Notes under the pieces: generated by a model
Database searches by the model: none
What the model saw: only the letters and a program-made list of their open reading frames with translations
What the model was told of the DNA's origin: nothing
Position numbers and translations under genes: made by a program
Shown here: one piece after another, positions 48,121-61,500 of the stretch
Position numbering within the stretch: position 1 is the stretch's first letter
How the letters are laid out: every line of letters starts with the position of its first letter
Assembly: GCF_000002235.5 (NCBI RefSeq)
Contig: NW_022145542.1
Location: 310,001-374,000 of the forward strand
Origin: Strongylocentrotus purpuratus
Lineage: Eukaryota > Echinodermata > Echinoidea > Camarodonta > Strongylocentrotidae
DNA length: 64,000 bases
Direction: 5' to 3'

Positions 48121-50684
48121 GATCGTTTTCCTATCCTATGCTAGCCTTTAGACAAGGCCTCATGTCTGATAGACGCCGAGCGACTAAAAAGAGACTAATC
48201 GCGAAAACCCAAGTGAACGGCAGAGCGAGTGGCCCAGCCAAGTAGCCTTTAGTAATCTGATTTGGATTTCTTATGTTAACCCTTGTTTCCGACTGGAATT
48301 CTCTACCGAAATGGTAGCGTCCAATTACCGAACATATCCTCGCATGATGTCAGCAGATAGTATCCGTCACACACACACAAAGTAAAGCCTACGTAGTACG
48401 AACATGGACCTTCTAAGAATGACGTACAGGCTCACAAAAAACGAGTTGGACTGGTTCATTTTATATACAGGGAAAGTCCAATTATCTCACTTAAGATTGT
48501 TAGCTTAAGTCATAAAATTCTTCCTATTTTATTGTAATTTTGCATGTAGAATAGATTTGAATGTGATATTTTGTATTTATCATTTACATTTATCATTTAT
48601 ATGTTCATCTCATTAGCAAAACTTATTTACGTCATTTACCTTTTCTTATATGTTTTGATAATGAACGAATCATGAACGAAGCTAACTGGGAGGTGGCCGT
48701 TCTGATTGGTCAATAAATCCAAAGTTATGAATAAATCATGCGGAGCAGTAGGAGCCAGAATCCAAAAGGCCCTCGCCGCTAACGCCACTCGATCACGTGT
48801 TCACCCTGGGTCTCTAGATTCATCTCAGCCGCTGATTTGGGTAGAAAATAGCCAGAGTCACGAGGCCTTGTCAAAAGGCTAATCCTATACAGGCTCATGG
48901 AGCTCAGCTCCGATGCCGTTGGCAGCGGATCTCCCTGGAGTATTATGATAGGTAACTCCATGGAGCTCCGACCATAGCACAGAGAGTTTGGTAAATACAG
49001 GACTATTTGTGCGTCTTCGTAAACTGACGCTTTTTGCCTAGATCAAGTCTGACTCTGAGTTCATAAAAACAAAAACCAAGCGAAACTTAAATTTTTGTTG
49101 CACTCATGATGTTTAGGTAAAAAAAACTCCCCAATAGAGTTGAAATGTAAGATTTTTCCATGAATTCTTATTGTAGAATGTAAAATATCATTAAATATGT
49201 ATTGGTGAGTTTCTTTTATGCATACAGATGCACCGTTATCTTATACTAAGTTATAGTAGACATATTTTCAGTGTGTCTAAGGAAGATTTGTTATTATGAG
49301 GCATTTCTCCAGAATTTGCTCATTCGATCATGAGTTCCCTTTAAGCTCAAATAATCTGTGATGCCCTCCCCCCCCCCCTTTATTTCAGATCACCCCTGTA
49401 TAAATACATCATTCCTCAAAAAAACTAAAAAGCAAGTGTTGAAGAAAGTATTAAGGATTGACAGAAAGTCTATGTATTTTTTTCTTATGTAGGTAAGACA
49501 TTGAGTAAGGCCGCTTCACAGTCTTCATGAGAGATCTCATCCAACATTACCCAGGTACTGATGTCATGCAATGATTTGCAGGTATGTGCATGCTGGTTAT
49601 CTGGTAATACCTCAAGTGAAATGTTAAAATTATATTATTCTATTAATAGTTAAGAACATGGTCAAACTTGGTTAAATGACTTGTCATTATTTGGCTCACA
49701 ACTTCCTTATATAATATGCGCATGCACAATAATTGAAGAAGTAGGAATAAGATTGCACAAAAAAGATCAACAAGGAAATGAAAATATACAGGTTAATGAT
49801 GAAGGATAGATGAGATAAAGCCTGAAATAGAAGAAGAGGAAGAAAAGACATGTTTGGATAAATATTGAAATTGACAATAACAACATAATTTCAACCAATG
49901 ATGAGAAATATAATAATTGGAACTAAACACAAAAATCTTGCAAGATAGTAGATTAATTAATAAAAATATTGCGATTATATAAATAATGTCACAGAACCAG
50001 AAATCTAATGTGTTTTGACAGAGTGCATCAATAATACATGGGTATATGTGTGTATAGCTTCCTGAAATTAGGTAAAGCAGCAGTTGCAAGTTTTTTTTAG
50101 TTTCATAGACGTACAAAAAATTATGAATTGAATGCAAATACCAAATAATTACTAATAAAATTGAGAATTGAATTAAATTAAAAACATACATTGCATTGCA
50201 CAGGTTACACAGGACATGGAAACCGCATATTTTCAATTTATAGAATAATACAATTGACATGTAATCTCTAGGTGTAATGATGAATTAGATTTTAACTGAA
50301 TGTGATTTCCAGCAAGTTTGTAAATACTTCATACTGTACATATATTTGCTTGTACAAACAACGACAGTGATAAAGAATCAGATCAACCTAGGTTTCTCTT
50401 AAAATTCAATCCCATACCAGATCTTTAAATTCAACCTTATGGTTGCAATAGCTGAACAAATTTACATTAAATTTCAATTTAATTTCTAAAAATTTGATAT
50501 TACTTTAGACCAGCGTTAAATCTGTTGCAGCATGTTGTGCATTGGCATTGCTTGATTTTCATGCCAATATTCATACTGATTCAGGCCTGATAAAAACCCG
50601 ATTTAAATCGGTTTCCCGATTTTTTTGATTATTCCCGATTTTTTCCCGATTTTTTTTTTCTTCCCGATTTAAAAAAAAAAAAAA

Positions 50685-50734
<50 letters not shown>

Positions 50735-52535
50735 AGATTTTTTTTTCTTCCCTTTTTTATCCTGATTTTCCTGATTCCCCCCTTATTTTCTCTATTCTTC
50801 CCTATTTTGCCCTATTTTTTTCTCCCAATTTTCTTACTCGAAAGGGGGGAATGTTGTTAGAAGCCGTTTTTTCCCCGCGAATCGCCTTTTTTTTTTTTTA
50901 CTCAAGGGGGGCGTGGTTGAGGGGAAAACAAAAAACCTATTTTTTTTTTAGTGCTCACTATCACCCCTGCTGATTTTAACAATGTTAAATCTGAGATGTA
51001 TGGTAATATTGAAGCCCTAAAAAAATTGTGCTTCAAAATGATCATGAAGTGCCTCAAAAATGAAAAAAAAATCTTTGAGTTTTACCATGTACCGGTACTC
51101 ATTTTCCCCAATAAACTGTAGTGGTTTAAAAAACGTTAAGAAAACAAAAAATAAAATTTCAATTTCCAATCATAAACATCTTGATAATCAGACATGCGAT
51201 CTGCTTGTAAAAGTAGGATTCCTGACTGACCTAAAGGTTTATAATTATGATTGCAGCATGAGCTAATCCAGGATTTTGTTTCAGAATCTGATGCAATGTT
51301 ACCGAGTCACTTTAAATATGTTCTTTTCAAACATTTTATTCCAGAGCGTTTCTTCCTGATAATCATGTCCTGCTTCCCCCCTGACCCAAGAAACTGACTG
51401 AACTTCACTGAAGTCACAATGTAAAGTGAGTGCATGGTAGCAAATTCTGCTATGCTTGGCAAGTCTAAGCTATTTTCTCCCGTATGTTACCAACCACATC
51501 TAAGATTTCAGTATATCTGATGGCTTTCTCAAGCTGACAGCCTTACTGGAGTTTGAATAGGACAAAACTTCAAATATAATAACACTTTTTATGTCAATTT
51601 ATGTTGACAAATCCATAATACAATTCAATAATTCTTGCAAAATATGGGATATACACTGTACTTAGACTTGCCCACCTACCAAACTGATTTGTTTTTACAA
51701 CTTCTGAGATGTTTACATCTTTGAGTTGTTTATCAAGAATGACATACACATGTAATTAAATGCGTCAAATAGAATCATATAAAAAATAAATTACAGGCAA
51801 TCCAACACTTGCTACAAGTGTATTTGGTCGAAGAAAGAAAATTAGGATAAACTGAATGGCCAAAGTTTGATATATAAGTCAGACCAATAATGAGAGAGTT
51901 ATGAATGTTTGAATTACGAGATCACTAAGTCTATGCGAATCTCAAATTGACATTGTGCAACTATATCCTTAATTTCTGTTTTTCTTTTAAGTGCCTTCTC
52001 CCTTGGGGCACTCCTTAAAATACAATATGGATATTATTTTACGTCTTATAAGGAGGAAAGACCCTCCTTAGTTATACATTTTGTGTGTTGGAAAAAATGG
52101 GAAAGTTGTCCGCCACCACATCACAGAGACATTACTGATTTAGCCAAGTCCATACCTACCGTGATTACTTTTAAAAATTCATAATTTTCTAATTTTTTTG
52201 TCTAATCATTCTACTTCTCTGATTTTCTGCTTTCCTTTTAGAGTAGTTTGTTGTCAAAGTCGATTTCCTTTTAAGGAGCAATCTAACTTTGATTTTGAAT
52301 GAAACTAATCCAATCAAGTCAAGAATTTGTAATTCTCATAGTTTTTTAATCAGATTTGCTTGGATTTACATTCTTTTGAGTCAAAAGTATCTTTTAGTTT
52401 CAAGATTACACACATGTTAAATGCCACTGTATACAATAACAATATCTGAGATAATTTAAATGTATGCTTGCTCTCAATTTTCCTGTATCTAGAATTGAAA
52501 ATGATTTTGTATTTTCGATATATTTTACTATGCAG
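48121..52535. other. Intergenic or 5' UTR intron stretch before the multi-BEN gene
   Basis: Mainly AT-rich. It holds a run of CCCGATTTTTT-type low-complexity repeats with a long poly-T (50620-50740). Short splice-bounded stretches near 49500-49550 and 51345-51400 could be untranslated exons of the downstream gene, but nothing confirms this. The short ORFs here have no recognisable domain. Confidence 0.35.
50620..50740 (+). repeat. CCCGATTTTTT low-complexity repeat and poly-T
   Basis: Several short CCCGATTT units run into about 45 consecutive T. Confidence 0.85.
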
Positions 52536-52582
52536 ACTGATTGCTGCATTACCTGTGTGGATGTGAGGGCTTTGCTGCCAAC

Positions 52583-55500
52583 ATGGATGACTCAGAATCT
52601 TCTGGAGGTATGCAGCAGGTGCCTGAACTTCGTCTTGGAAGTCAAGCACCTCTTTCAGTGAACACGGATGTTGAGCAAAAAGAATTGAGAAATGATAGCA
52701 CCGTTTCGCAAAGCGAATCTGTTTCTGCTCTCAGGGCAACTTTGCAGACGGAATCAGAAACAGAACCTGTCGCAAATGAACCCATAAAACCTGATGTGAT
52801 ACTGACAGATCAACAAACAGGATCTACTACAGGACCCACTGCAGATGAGCAAATGGAATCTGAAGAATCAATCATGGATGAACAGAATGAGTCTAATCAA
52901 CCACTCATTGCTGATGGGAAAGCAGACTCTGATGCAGCTCACATTGCAGCTCACATTGCAGATGACCAGATGGCCCATGATAAAGCACAAGTTGCAGATG
53001 AAGAGATGGAAATGAATGAACCATTCGTTGCAGATAAACAATCAGAGTCAGATACAGCATGCATCGTCGATAACCAAACAGAATCAGAATTACCATACAT
53101 TGTAAATGACCAGAACAAGTCTGATTCAATTCTCATCAGAGATGAGCACATAGGATCTGATAAACTACTCATTGTAAATGAGGATACAGAACCTGATGCA
53201 GATGACGAGATGGCCTATGATAAGGTGCCCATTGCTGATGAACAGGCCAAATCTGATACACCACTTATTACAGATGACCACATAGAATATTTGAAATCAC
53301 TACCTGCAGATAATAAGACAGAATCTTGTAGTACATTGCCTGTTGTAGAAGAGCAGATGGAAACTGATGAACAAGTTATTGCAGATGAGCAGATGAAATC
53401 AAGCTGTGCACTCTTTGTAGATGAGCCAACAAAACATGCAATCGCAACTAATATAGATGATCAGCTTATATCTGATATATCCACAATTGCAGTTGAGGAA
53501 CAAGAATCTGTTATTGCACCTATTGCCAATGAGCAGATGGAAACATACGAACCAGCTGTTGAGACAGAATCTAATGATTCTTCCATTGTAAATGAACCAA
53601 CAGATTCTTATACAACACCCCTTGGAGATGAGCGTAGAGAATATGACACAGCACATGTTTCAGATTCATCTCTTAATGAGAGCAAGCAGACAAAATCAGA
53701 TACAGATGAGCAAATAGGAGCTGATGTGACCCAGAGTTTAGTTGAATCTACAGAATCATACCAAACTCATAATACAAATGAGAAAATGGGATCTGACAAC
53801 GCTCCAATTGCCACGATTACCCTTGAGCAAACAGAATCAGATAAAATTCCAATTGCAGATGAGAAAACAGCATCTAATGCAGATAGGACAGACTTGAATA
53901 TAGCACCTGTTTCCAATGATATGGAATCTTGTACAACTCCAGATGCAATTGGCAAAACAGAATCACTTACAGCACCTGATGTAGATGAGCTATGTGAACG
54001 CAGTGCACCACCACCAATAGCCGATGAGCATTCAATATCTGAAAGTGAACTCTGTATAGATGAGCCAGCACAATCGGTTACAGCACTCATTATAGATACG
54101 CCAATGCAATCAAATACAACCCCCATTGCAGATGAAGAAACAGAATCTAATGCTGATACTAGGACAGACTTGAATATACATGTAGCACCTGTTTCCGATG
54201 AGATGGAATCTTGTACAACTCCAGATGCCATTGACAAAACAGAATCTCTTACAGCACCTGATGTAGATGAGCTATGTGAACGCAGTGTATCACCTGTAGC
54301 CGATGAGCATTCAATATCTGGAAGTGAACTATTTGTAGATGAGCCAGCACAATCGGTTACAGCACTCATTAAAGATAAGCCAATGCAACCAAATACAACC
54401 CCCGCTGCAGATGAAGAAACAGAATCTCTTACAGCACCTGATGTAGATGAGCTATGTGAACGCAGTGCATCACCCATTGCCGATGAGCATTCAATATCTG
54501 GAAGTGAACTCTTTGTAGATGATCAAGCACAATCGGTTGCAGCACTCATTAAAGATACGCCAATGCAATCAAATACAACCCCCATTGCAGATGAAGAAAC
54601 AGAATCTATTACAGCACCCATTTCAAATGAGCAAATGGAAACAGAAAGTGCCCCTGGTTCAGATGAGCAGACACAATATAATGCATCACTCATACCAGAT
54701 ACACAGAACGGATCTGATGCAGCTATGGTAGATTCTCAGACAGAATCTGATGCAGCAGTGATAGATTCACAGACAGAATCTGATGCACCACTCATTATAG
54801 ATGAGTGGATAGAGTCCGGCACTGATTCTAAGGCAGCTGAACAGAGAGAAACTGAAACAGCACTTGATGATTCATATGCTTTAGATGAACTATCAGACAG
54901 CAGCTCTGGAGCAGCAAGTTCTGAAGAAGAAATGGAAGGAATTGTAGGAGCTACAATGGTGAGTGACACGTCTGCAGAGGACAAAATGACAGATGATGAT
55001 AGCCATCAAAGTTCAGTAACTCGCAAGGAAGGTATTGTGCTAGAAAGTACACCAGTTGAAGATGGTGGAGATTATTCAGCAATAGTAGTTCAAGAGCAAC
55101 GCTCAATAAGACAATTGGCAGCTTCCCAGATAGTTGACTCTTACTTAGATGAGCCTACAGAAGAGGAATGCAATGCAGAGAATGCGAATACCAATATTGA
55201 TAACACGAACAAGAATTATGATCCAGTCCTTCGCATGGATTTAAAAGGAGGCACTGCAATTATAGATCATATTTCAAATTGTATGAGATTCAGTTCTGGA
55301 GCTGTAAATTGGGTAGAAAGTCCTTCCAAGAAACCCAAGAGACCATCACCTGAAGGTCGAAGAAGTACCACGAATAAAAGGCCCCGATATGATGAAGAAT
55401 CTGGCAAGTCCTCAGGAGCTCAGAGTAGTTTGAGTGGAGGAAAAGATGTAGTTCAAAACACTTGTGACCGAGTACCATCTACCACACAGGGTCAAGGTAG

Positions 55501-58500
55501 ACTTCATATACAAAGATTCACCAGTGTTGAGAAAGTTGATGGTCATTCTAAGCTTATCAAGATAGTGACTGATCCTGAACATGACTATTCCTCTGTATCA
55601 CTTGCATCAACCACATCAGCCAAGGCACCTACCAGTGCAAGCAGTGTTCCATGTGCATCAACACGATTGTTTCTTCCACCTACCAGTAGAAGCTCTGTTC
55701 CAAATGCCTCGACACGATTGGTTCCTCCATCAACTAATGTCAGCACTGTTCCAATCAATTCAGTACGACCAATGCCCAAACTGACCACCATAAACACTAC
55801 ACCAATTGCATCAACACAGTTTTTTCTGAACCGTCAAAATGCTGTTTCAAGGGCACCAGTGCAGTCATTTCCTGTGCAGACGAGTGTAAGCACTGTGCCA
55901 GTTGCATCAATGCCCCCACTAACCAGTTTAAGTACTGTACCAACTGAATCAACAAGATTTGGGTCTTTAAATCCAGCAGTAAGATTGATTCTTCCTCCAA
56001 CCCAAGAAAATGCTGTTCCAATGGCACCAATGCAGTCAATTCCTCTACAGACAAGCACAAGCACTGTTCCAGCTGCACCAACTGGATGTTCTTCTGCACC
56101 ACAGCCATTTACATACAGTTATATGAATATGCCACCAGCCCAACCACCCGTGAGGTTTCAGGCAGCACCAATCATTGTAAATCAAAAGCAGCCAGTAGCA
56201 AATCCACATTGTCCAGGAATTCTTCACCTTCAGTATAATCAATTACCCCCTTCTCAAAGAGATCAGGTTTTAAGACCATCCTTCACTTTATTGCAGAATT
56301 GCCAAGCCAAGGAAGGAAAACAATGCATTCAACAAACATCTGCTACAAAACCCAATCCTCCTGCAACTATCTCGAATCCACGGCCATCTGTTCAAAGTGC
56401 ATTTTTGCAATATCAACAAACAGCTCATTCAACAATCCTTTGTCCATCCAAGAATAAACCAAATGACCCACATCCTGCCACCAGCTCCTGCCAATTTAGA
56501 GAATGCTCACCTAGTAATGATAAGAAGGCAACAACTACAGTGAATTCAGGACGGGCTCCCCAGCACCACAAGACGTCGGTGAATCCATCAGGTTCATCTC
56601 CTTCTGCATCCTCTCTGGACACAACTCCGAAAAACCAACAGCATTCCATGAGAGTTGAATTTACATCAGTCAAAATAGCAGTGCCAACTACCATGCCAGC
56701 ATGGGTGCTTGTGAATCCACACCTCTTAACCACAAGTTCATCTTCACTTAATCCAGTAGTTAATTCACCTCAATCTCTCCATCCACACGTTGCATCACAG
56801 GTTTTTAGAGAAGTTAGTACTGTTGCCAATGCTGAAGTCCATAATTATGTGACTCAGTTGGATTCTTGTGAGTCCTCTGTTCCAAGAGAAGTTAGTATTG
56901 CTGCCACTCCTCAAGTACATAACCATGTGACTCAGTTGGGTTCTAGTGAGTCCCCTGTTCCAAGAGAAGTTCATACTGCTGTAGTCCATAATCATGTGAC
57001 TCAGTTGGATTCGTGTGAGTCCCCTGTTCCAAGAGAAGTTCGTACTGCTGTAGTCCATAATCGTGTGACTCAGTTGGATTTGTGTGAGTCCCCTGTTCCA
57101 AGAGAAGTTAATACTGCTGCCACTTCTGAAGTACATAACCATGTGACTCAGTTTGATTCGTGTGAGTCCCCTGTGATTCTTGAACGAGCCAACATCAACA
57201 AAGAGGGTATGAAACGGCCATGTGAGGATGTTACAGGAGACCAAAGCAAGAGGTCACGGATAATGAATGAGGGGGAAATGCTTGTGGAAAGACTGCAAAA
57301 AGTATCTGCACATAGACTCTATGTGGTCTTGGAAGTACTTAAGTTTGTAACTTCTAATCGCTTTGGTCCATTGTACAATCCAGCTGTACGTGATCTGACA
57401 CCCGAGGAGCTGCATGCGTTTAGCGTGCTGTTTGCAGCAGTGTATGGTTATCGGATTTGCATTGAAGCTCAGATCAAGAGAATCCTCACTGATGTAGCTG
57501 CTTTGACCATCCACAATATCGGTGCTGATGAGCCTAGGAGAGTACAAGAAGCAGTCAACTCCTTTAGTGATGTTGGATTGGCAAAGAGTGAGAAATTAAA
57601 TAGGTTATCTCAGGTCCTCTTCTCTGACTACGAACGTGCTTTCTGCAGTGCCACTGGTAAAGAGGGCTATGCACCATTCTGTAAGTCTAGGCTGTTCGTC
57701 CTACAGCATGCCTACGCTATTACAATTGGAGAAAATGTATCAACTCCAATGAGTGAAGGAGAGAGGATAAGGGTCATGAAACATGTACTTGACTCTACAG
57801 CCAACCTTCTGAGGATACAGATGACCAAAGAAGGGAGTTACACAGACCCTCAACTAGTCAAAATTTGGATGAGTAAAGAGCAGGAAAGAGTCAGGACCAT
57901 TCTCTGCAAGAAGCAGAAGGAACTTGCTGAGCAAAGAAAACTTGCGGGTAAGTTATACATGTAGTTGATTGATAAAGTATCTGAAGTTAAATAATTTTGT
58001 GATTTGTTACTTTTTGTTCATTTTTTTTAATAATGTAAAAAGATATATTCAGATAGAATTTTGTAGATTTGAATAATATCAAGAAGCCTGTTTGATACCA
58101 CCTTGAACTTATATTTTGTGCATGTGACCATGTTGTGTGCAACATTTTATGCTCCTACCTCTGAAGGGGGTGATAACTCCACTAGGAGCATGGAGACAAT
58201 TTTTTTTGTTAATGTTTTAATTAAAAACGAATTAACAAACCTTATACCAATGGGAGAGTTGTATGTCATTCTTTTGCTATAAATGGATTTTTAAATGATA
58301 AATTTCATAATTTAAAATGTACCAGAAACTTGATTCATCATGTCTTACCCAAGCTTTAGTATTAAATAGTAACTTGTTATTCATGTGCATGTAGGTTTTT
58401 TTATTATTTGTTTTCCTTCAAAAAAATGGAAAATTTTTATGAAATTCATAAACAGTATTTGTCATAAATGTGAAGTTTCTCAAAATAGTTACTTGATTTT

Positions 58501-61500
58501 GATTTTGTAGAAGAAATGTATTCGATGAAGCACTGTACATGCAACAACTTAAACAGTGCATCGATTAGAAAATGTGTTTCCCTGAGAACATTTTAATTGT
58601 GCCATCAAAATCTTTGTCTTGTAAAACAGGCTTTCTTCTTGATGAGAACTGTCCATCATCTTGGTGTAATTCTTCATTTCATTTTTCTAATTTCCTTCAA
58701 ACCTATTTTTTTTCTTTTTCTAATTTTTGTTTCTGCTTTAATTAAAGAGTAACTTTAATACTTTAGGGTTGAAGTTAAAACTTTGAAACTTCAATAAATC
58801 TTACAATGAATATGCATTTTCATTTAAAGGAGAGCAAGTTGGAAATACTCGTTTTTTCATTCATTTATTTTCTTATGTCTTTAGAAGAAGCTTCAGTCAG
58901 CTGGAACTACTTGATGGAGAGTCAGTTGGGTTGCTACGTGATGACTGCTTCAGAGTACGGAATGTTGGAAGACATACGCAACCCAGGAAACCAAGCGTTG
59001 TCTAAGAAGCAACAAGTGGAACAACTTCTTGAGACAATCCTTTCTCCTGATGAACTCCTGCTCATTGCCAAAAAGACAGAAATGCCAGAACTTTCAGGAG
59101 TTGGTGTTAAGTTAGCGTTCTTAAGACAAGCATTCTTTGCCATTTGCTACGGTGAATCTTGCACATTGACCGCTCCAATTGCCAAAGTGGAAAGCGTGAA
59201 GGAGTGGCTCATGGCTCGCGTACTCATGAAGAAGATTCTTGAAAGAATCGAAGCAGAATCTGCAACTCTCAGATGTCTAATGCTACCAACTGAGGTGAGG
59301 ATCAAATCCCATAGAAAGTTGAAGAGTGAGTTGAAGGAGAATATGAAGCAAGGGTACCCAAGTACAAGCAGGGCATGCAAACAGGACAGCATAAGATCAG
59401 CACAAGGTATTGAGAAAAGCCCCGGTTTTGAAACAATGCTCCCAGAAAATCTGGGTGCATATGTTATGAGTAAAGTGATTGCAGTCCATCTCGATGTTGT
59501 GAAAGAAATCGCTGATAGAGGCAAGAGAGAATCCATCCTGCAGCATATACTCACCAAAATCATCACAGAAGAAGGCAATGTTCAAAACCAGTCAGCTGAC
59601 TCTAGAAGTGTAGCAATGTATCTTGCTGTTCTAAGACAGTGCATTTTCATTGTATTTTCACATGACACTCATGAAGTGCAGTGTGGAATTTGGAAAAGAT
59701 GTACAAATCATATGGCATCTCTGTTGGGCAGCTCCTCAGAAGTATCATCAAGCGGCATTGTGAACAATGTCAGAATCAAAGAGGAAAATGTCAGGGACAA
59801 TGCATACTCATTCCTGGGATGTCCGTGCCGTAAGGAGGAACTTGGTGCAATGGTGCTCAATGCAGATGAAGTTGCAGAAATTAACCACATTAGAGACAAC
59901 ATCCAAGGGAGCTCTGATTCTCAGGCCAGAGAAGTGGCTGTGAATCAGCTTGTCATGAATCTCATCAATCAGGAGGACATTTCATCTGTTCCTGTGTGCC
60001 TTGCCCTCAGAAAGCTACCTTTCAAGATTCTCAAGCTGACAAAAATCAGATCGTCCTACTTCAGCTTATTTCCACTTTGCAACCCGGAAGCAGAAGAAAG
60101 CGAGTGGGCTCACTGTTGGTCATCCTTAGCAAGAAGTGTTCAAAGTATGATGCTAAACAACAGAAGGTTCGTTTCACTGATATCTGTTCCTCGGACATTT
60201 GTCAGTAAGATGGACACAAGAGATCAGAATAAAACGGATGATTCTGATGACGATAGCTCACAGAGTGGAGGAATGTCCAACTCGTCCTACTCTTCATCTT
60301 CAGAAGAAAAAGAAAAAGGTGATGAGGGAGATGAGGATATTCCTCTTTTCATTCATACTGGTGCAGTGATGTCTGAGGGTCAAAAGATGTCTGAGAGTCC
60401 AAAGAGCTGGAATTTGCAGAAGAGACGGGCTTGGCAGAAGACACGCACTGATCGATTGCCAACTACTTCAAGAGTAGCAGAAACCGAGAGCGGGGAAGAG
60501 GTGCCACTACCTCTAGGTACCCCTATGTCACTTGGCAAAATAGGATCCCATGTCATGACATCAAAGGAAGAGAATTGGAAAAAGAAATTGAAACATACTT
60601 GCCATATACAACAGCTTACCAGGGAACAAGTAGTACAGCTAGTTGTGAAGGAACTGTACTCAAAAGATGATATCATCAACATCCATCATCGGAAAAGAGC
60701 CAAGCAGACTGTTTTCTGCCCATTGAAAATGGCGATTTTGCGACAGGTGTATTTTGAGCTTTATGATAATTGTACCGTGGATCCTTTCCAGTTGTGGTGC
60801 CAATGCTGGGCCCACCTTGCACGTGTTGTTGATAAGATCAGGCAAATGGTTAGGAACACTTTACTTGGTAAAGTTGTTCTGACTGAAAAATACAAAAGGC
60901 TAAAGAAACTTCAAATCCGCAAGGAAAAGCTGCAACAGGAATATAGGAAAAGGCATATTAAGAGAACACGTGATTCACAACGGCAGGTTGGACGGCCAAA
61001 AAAAGGGAGAGCTAACACAGATCATCTACATGCTTCTCAGTTGAATATGAACGTCACTTGTGCAAGCAATGCCAACTCCATCATTGAAGACGATGTGCAG
61101 GAATATAGGAAAAGGCATATTAAGAAAACGGGTGGTTCACAACGGCAGGTTGGACGGCCAAAAAAAGGGAGAGCTAACACAGATCATCTACATGCTTCTC
61201 AGTTGAATATGAACGTCACTCGTGCAAGCAATGCCAACTCCATCATTGAAGACGATGTGCCATTCTTCACTAAATCTGGAACTTCTGTTCCAGTTGTAAT
61301 AAATGCAAGTGACAAAGTATCTAGTGGACCTGTGAGCTGTGGAGACGAACGTGGACAACCATATACTTTGATAACAGAAGAGGGAGAGACAGTGGCACTG
61401 GTTTATGGAAGACCAGTGACCGAGTCAAATCTTGGAGCAACTGTAATGACACAGGAAGAAGGTAATTGGACACAAACTCTGAAAGAAGCCTGCAGAGAGA

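Noticed and set aside
52541..52582. Upstream start for the multi-BEN protein at 52541
   Set aside because: That codon is TTG, and an in-frame TGA at 52538 lies just before it; the first ATG is 52583.
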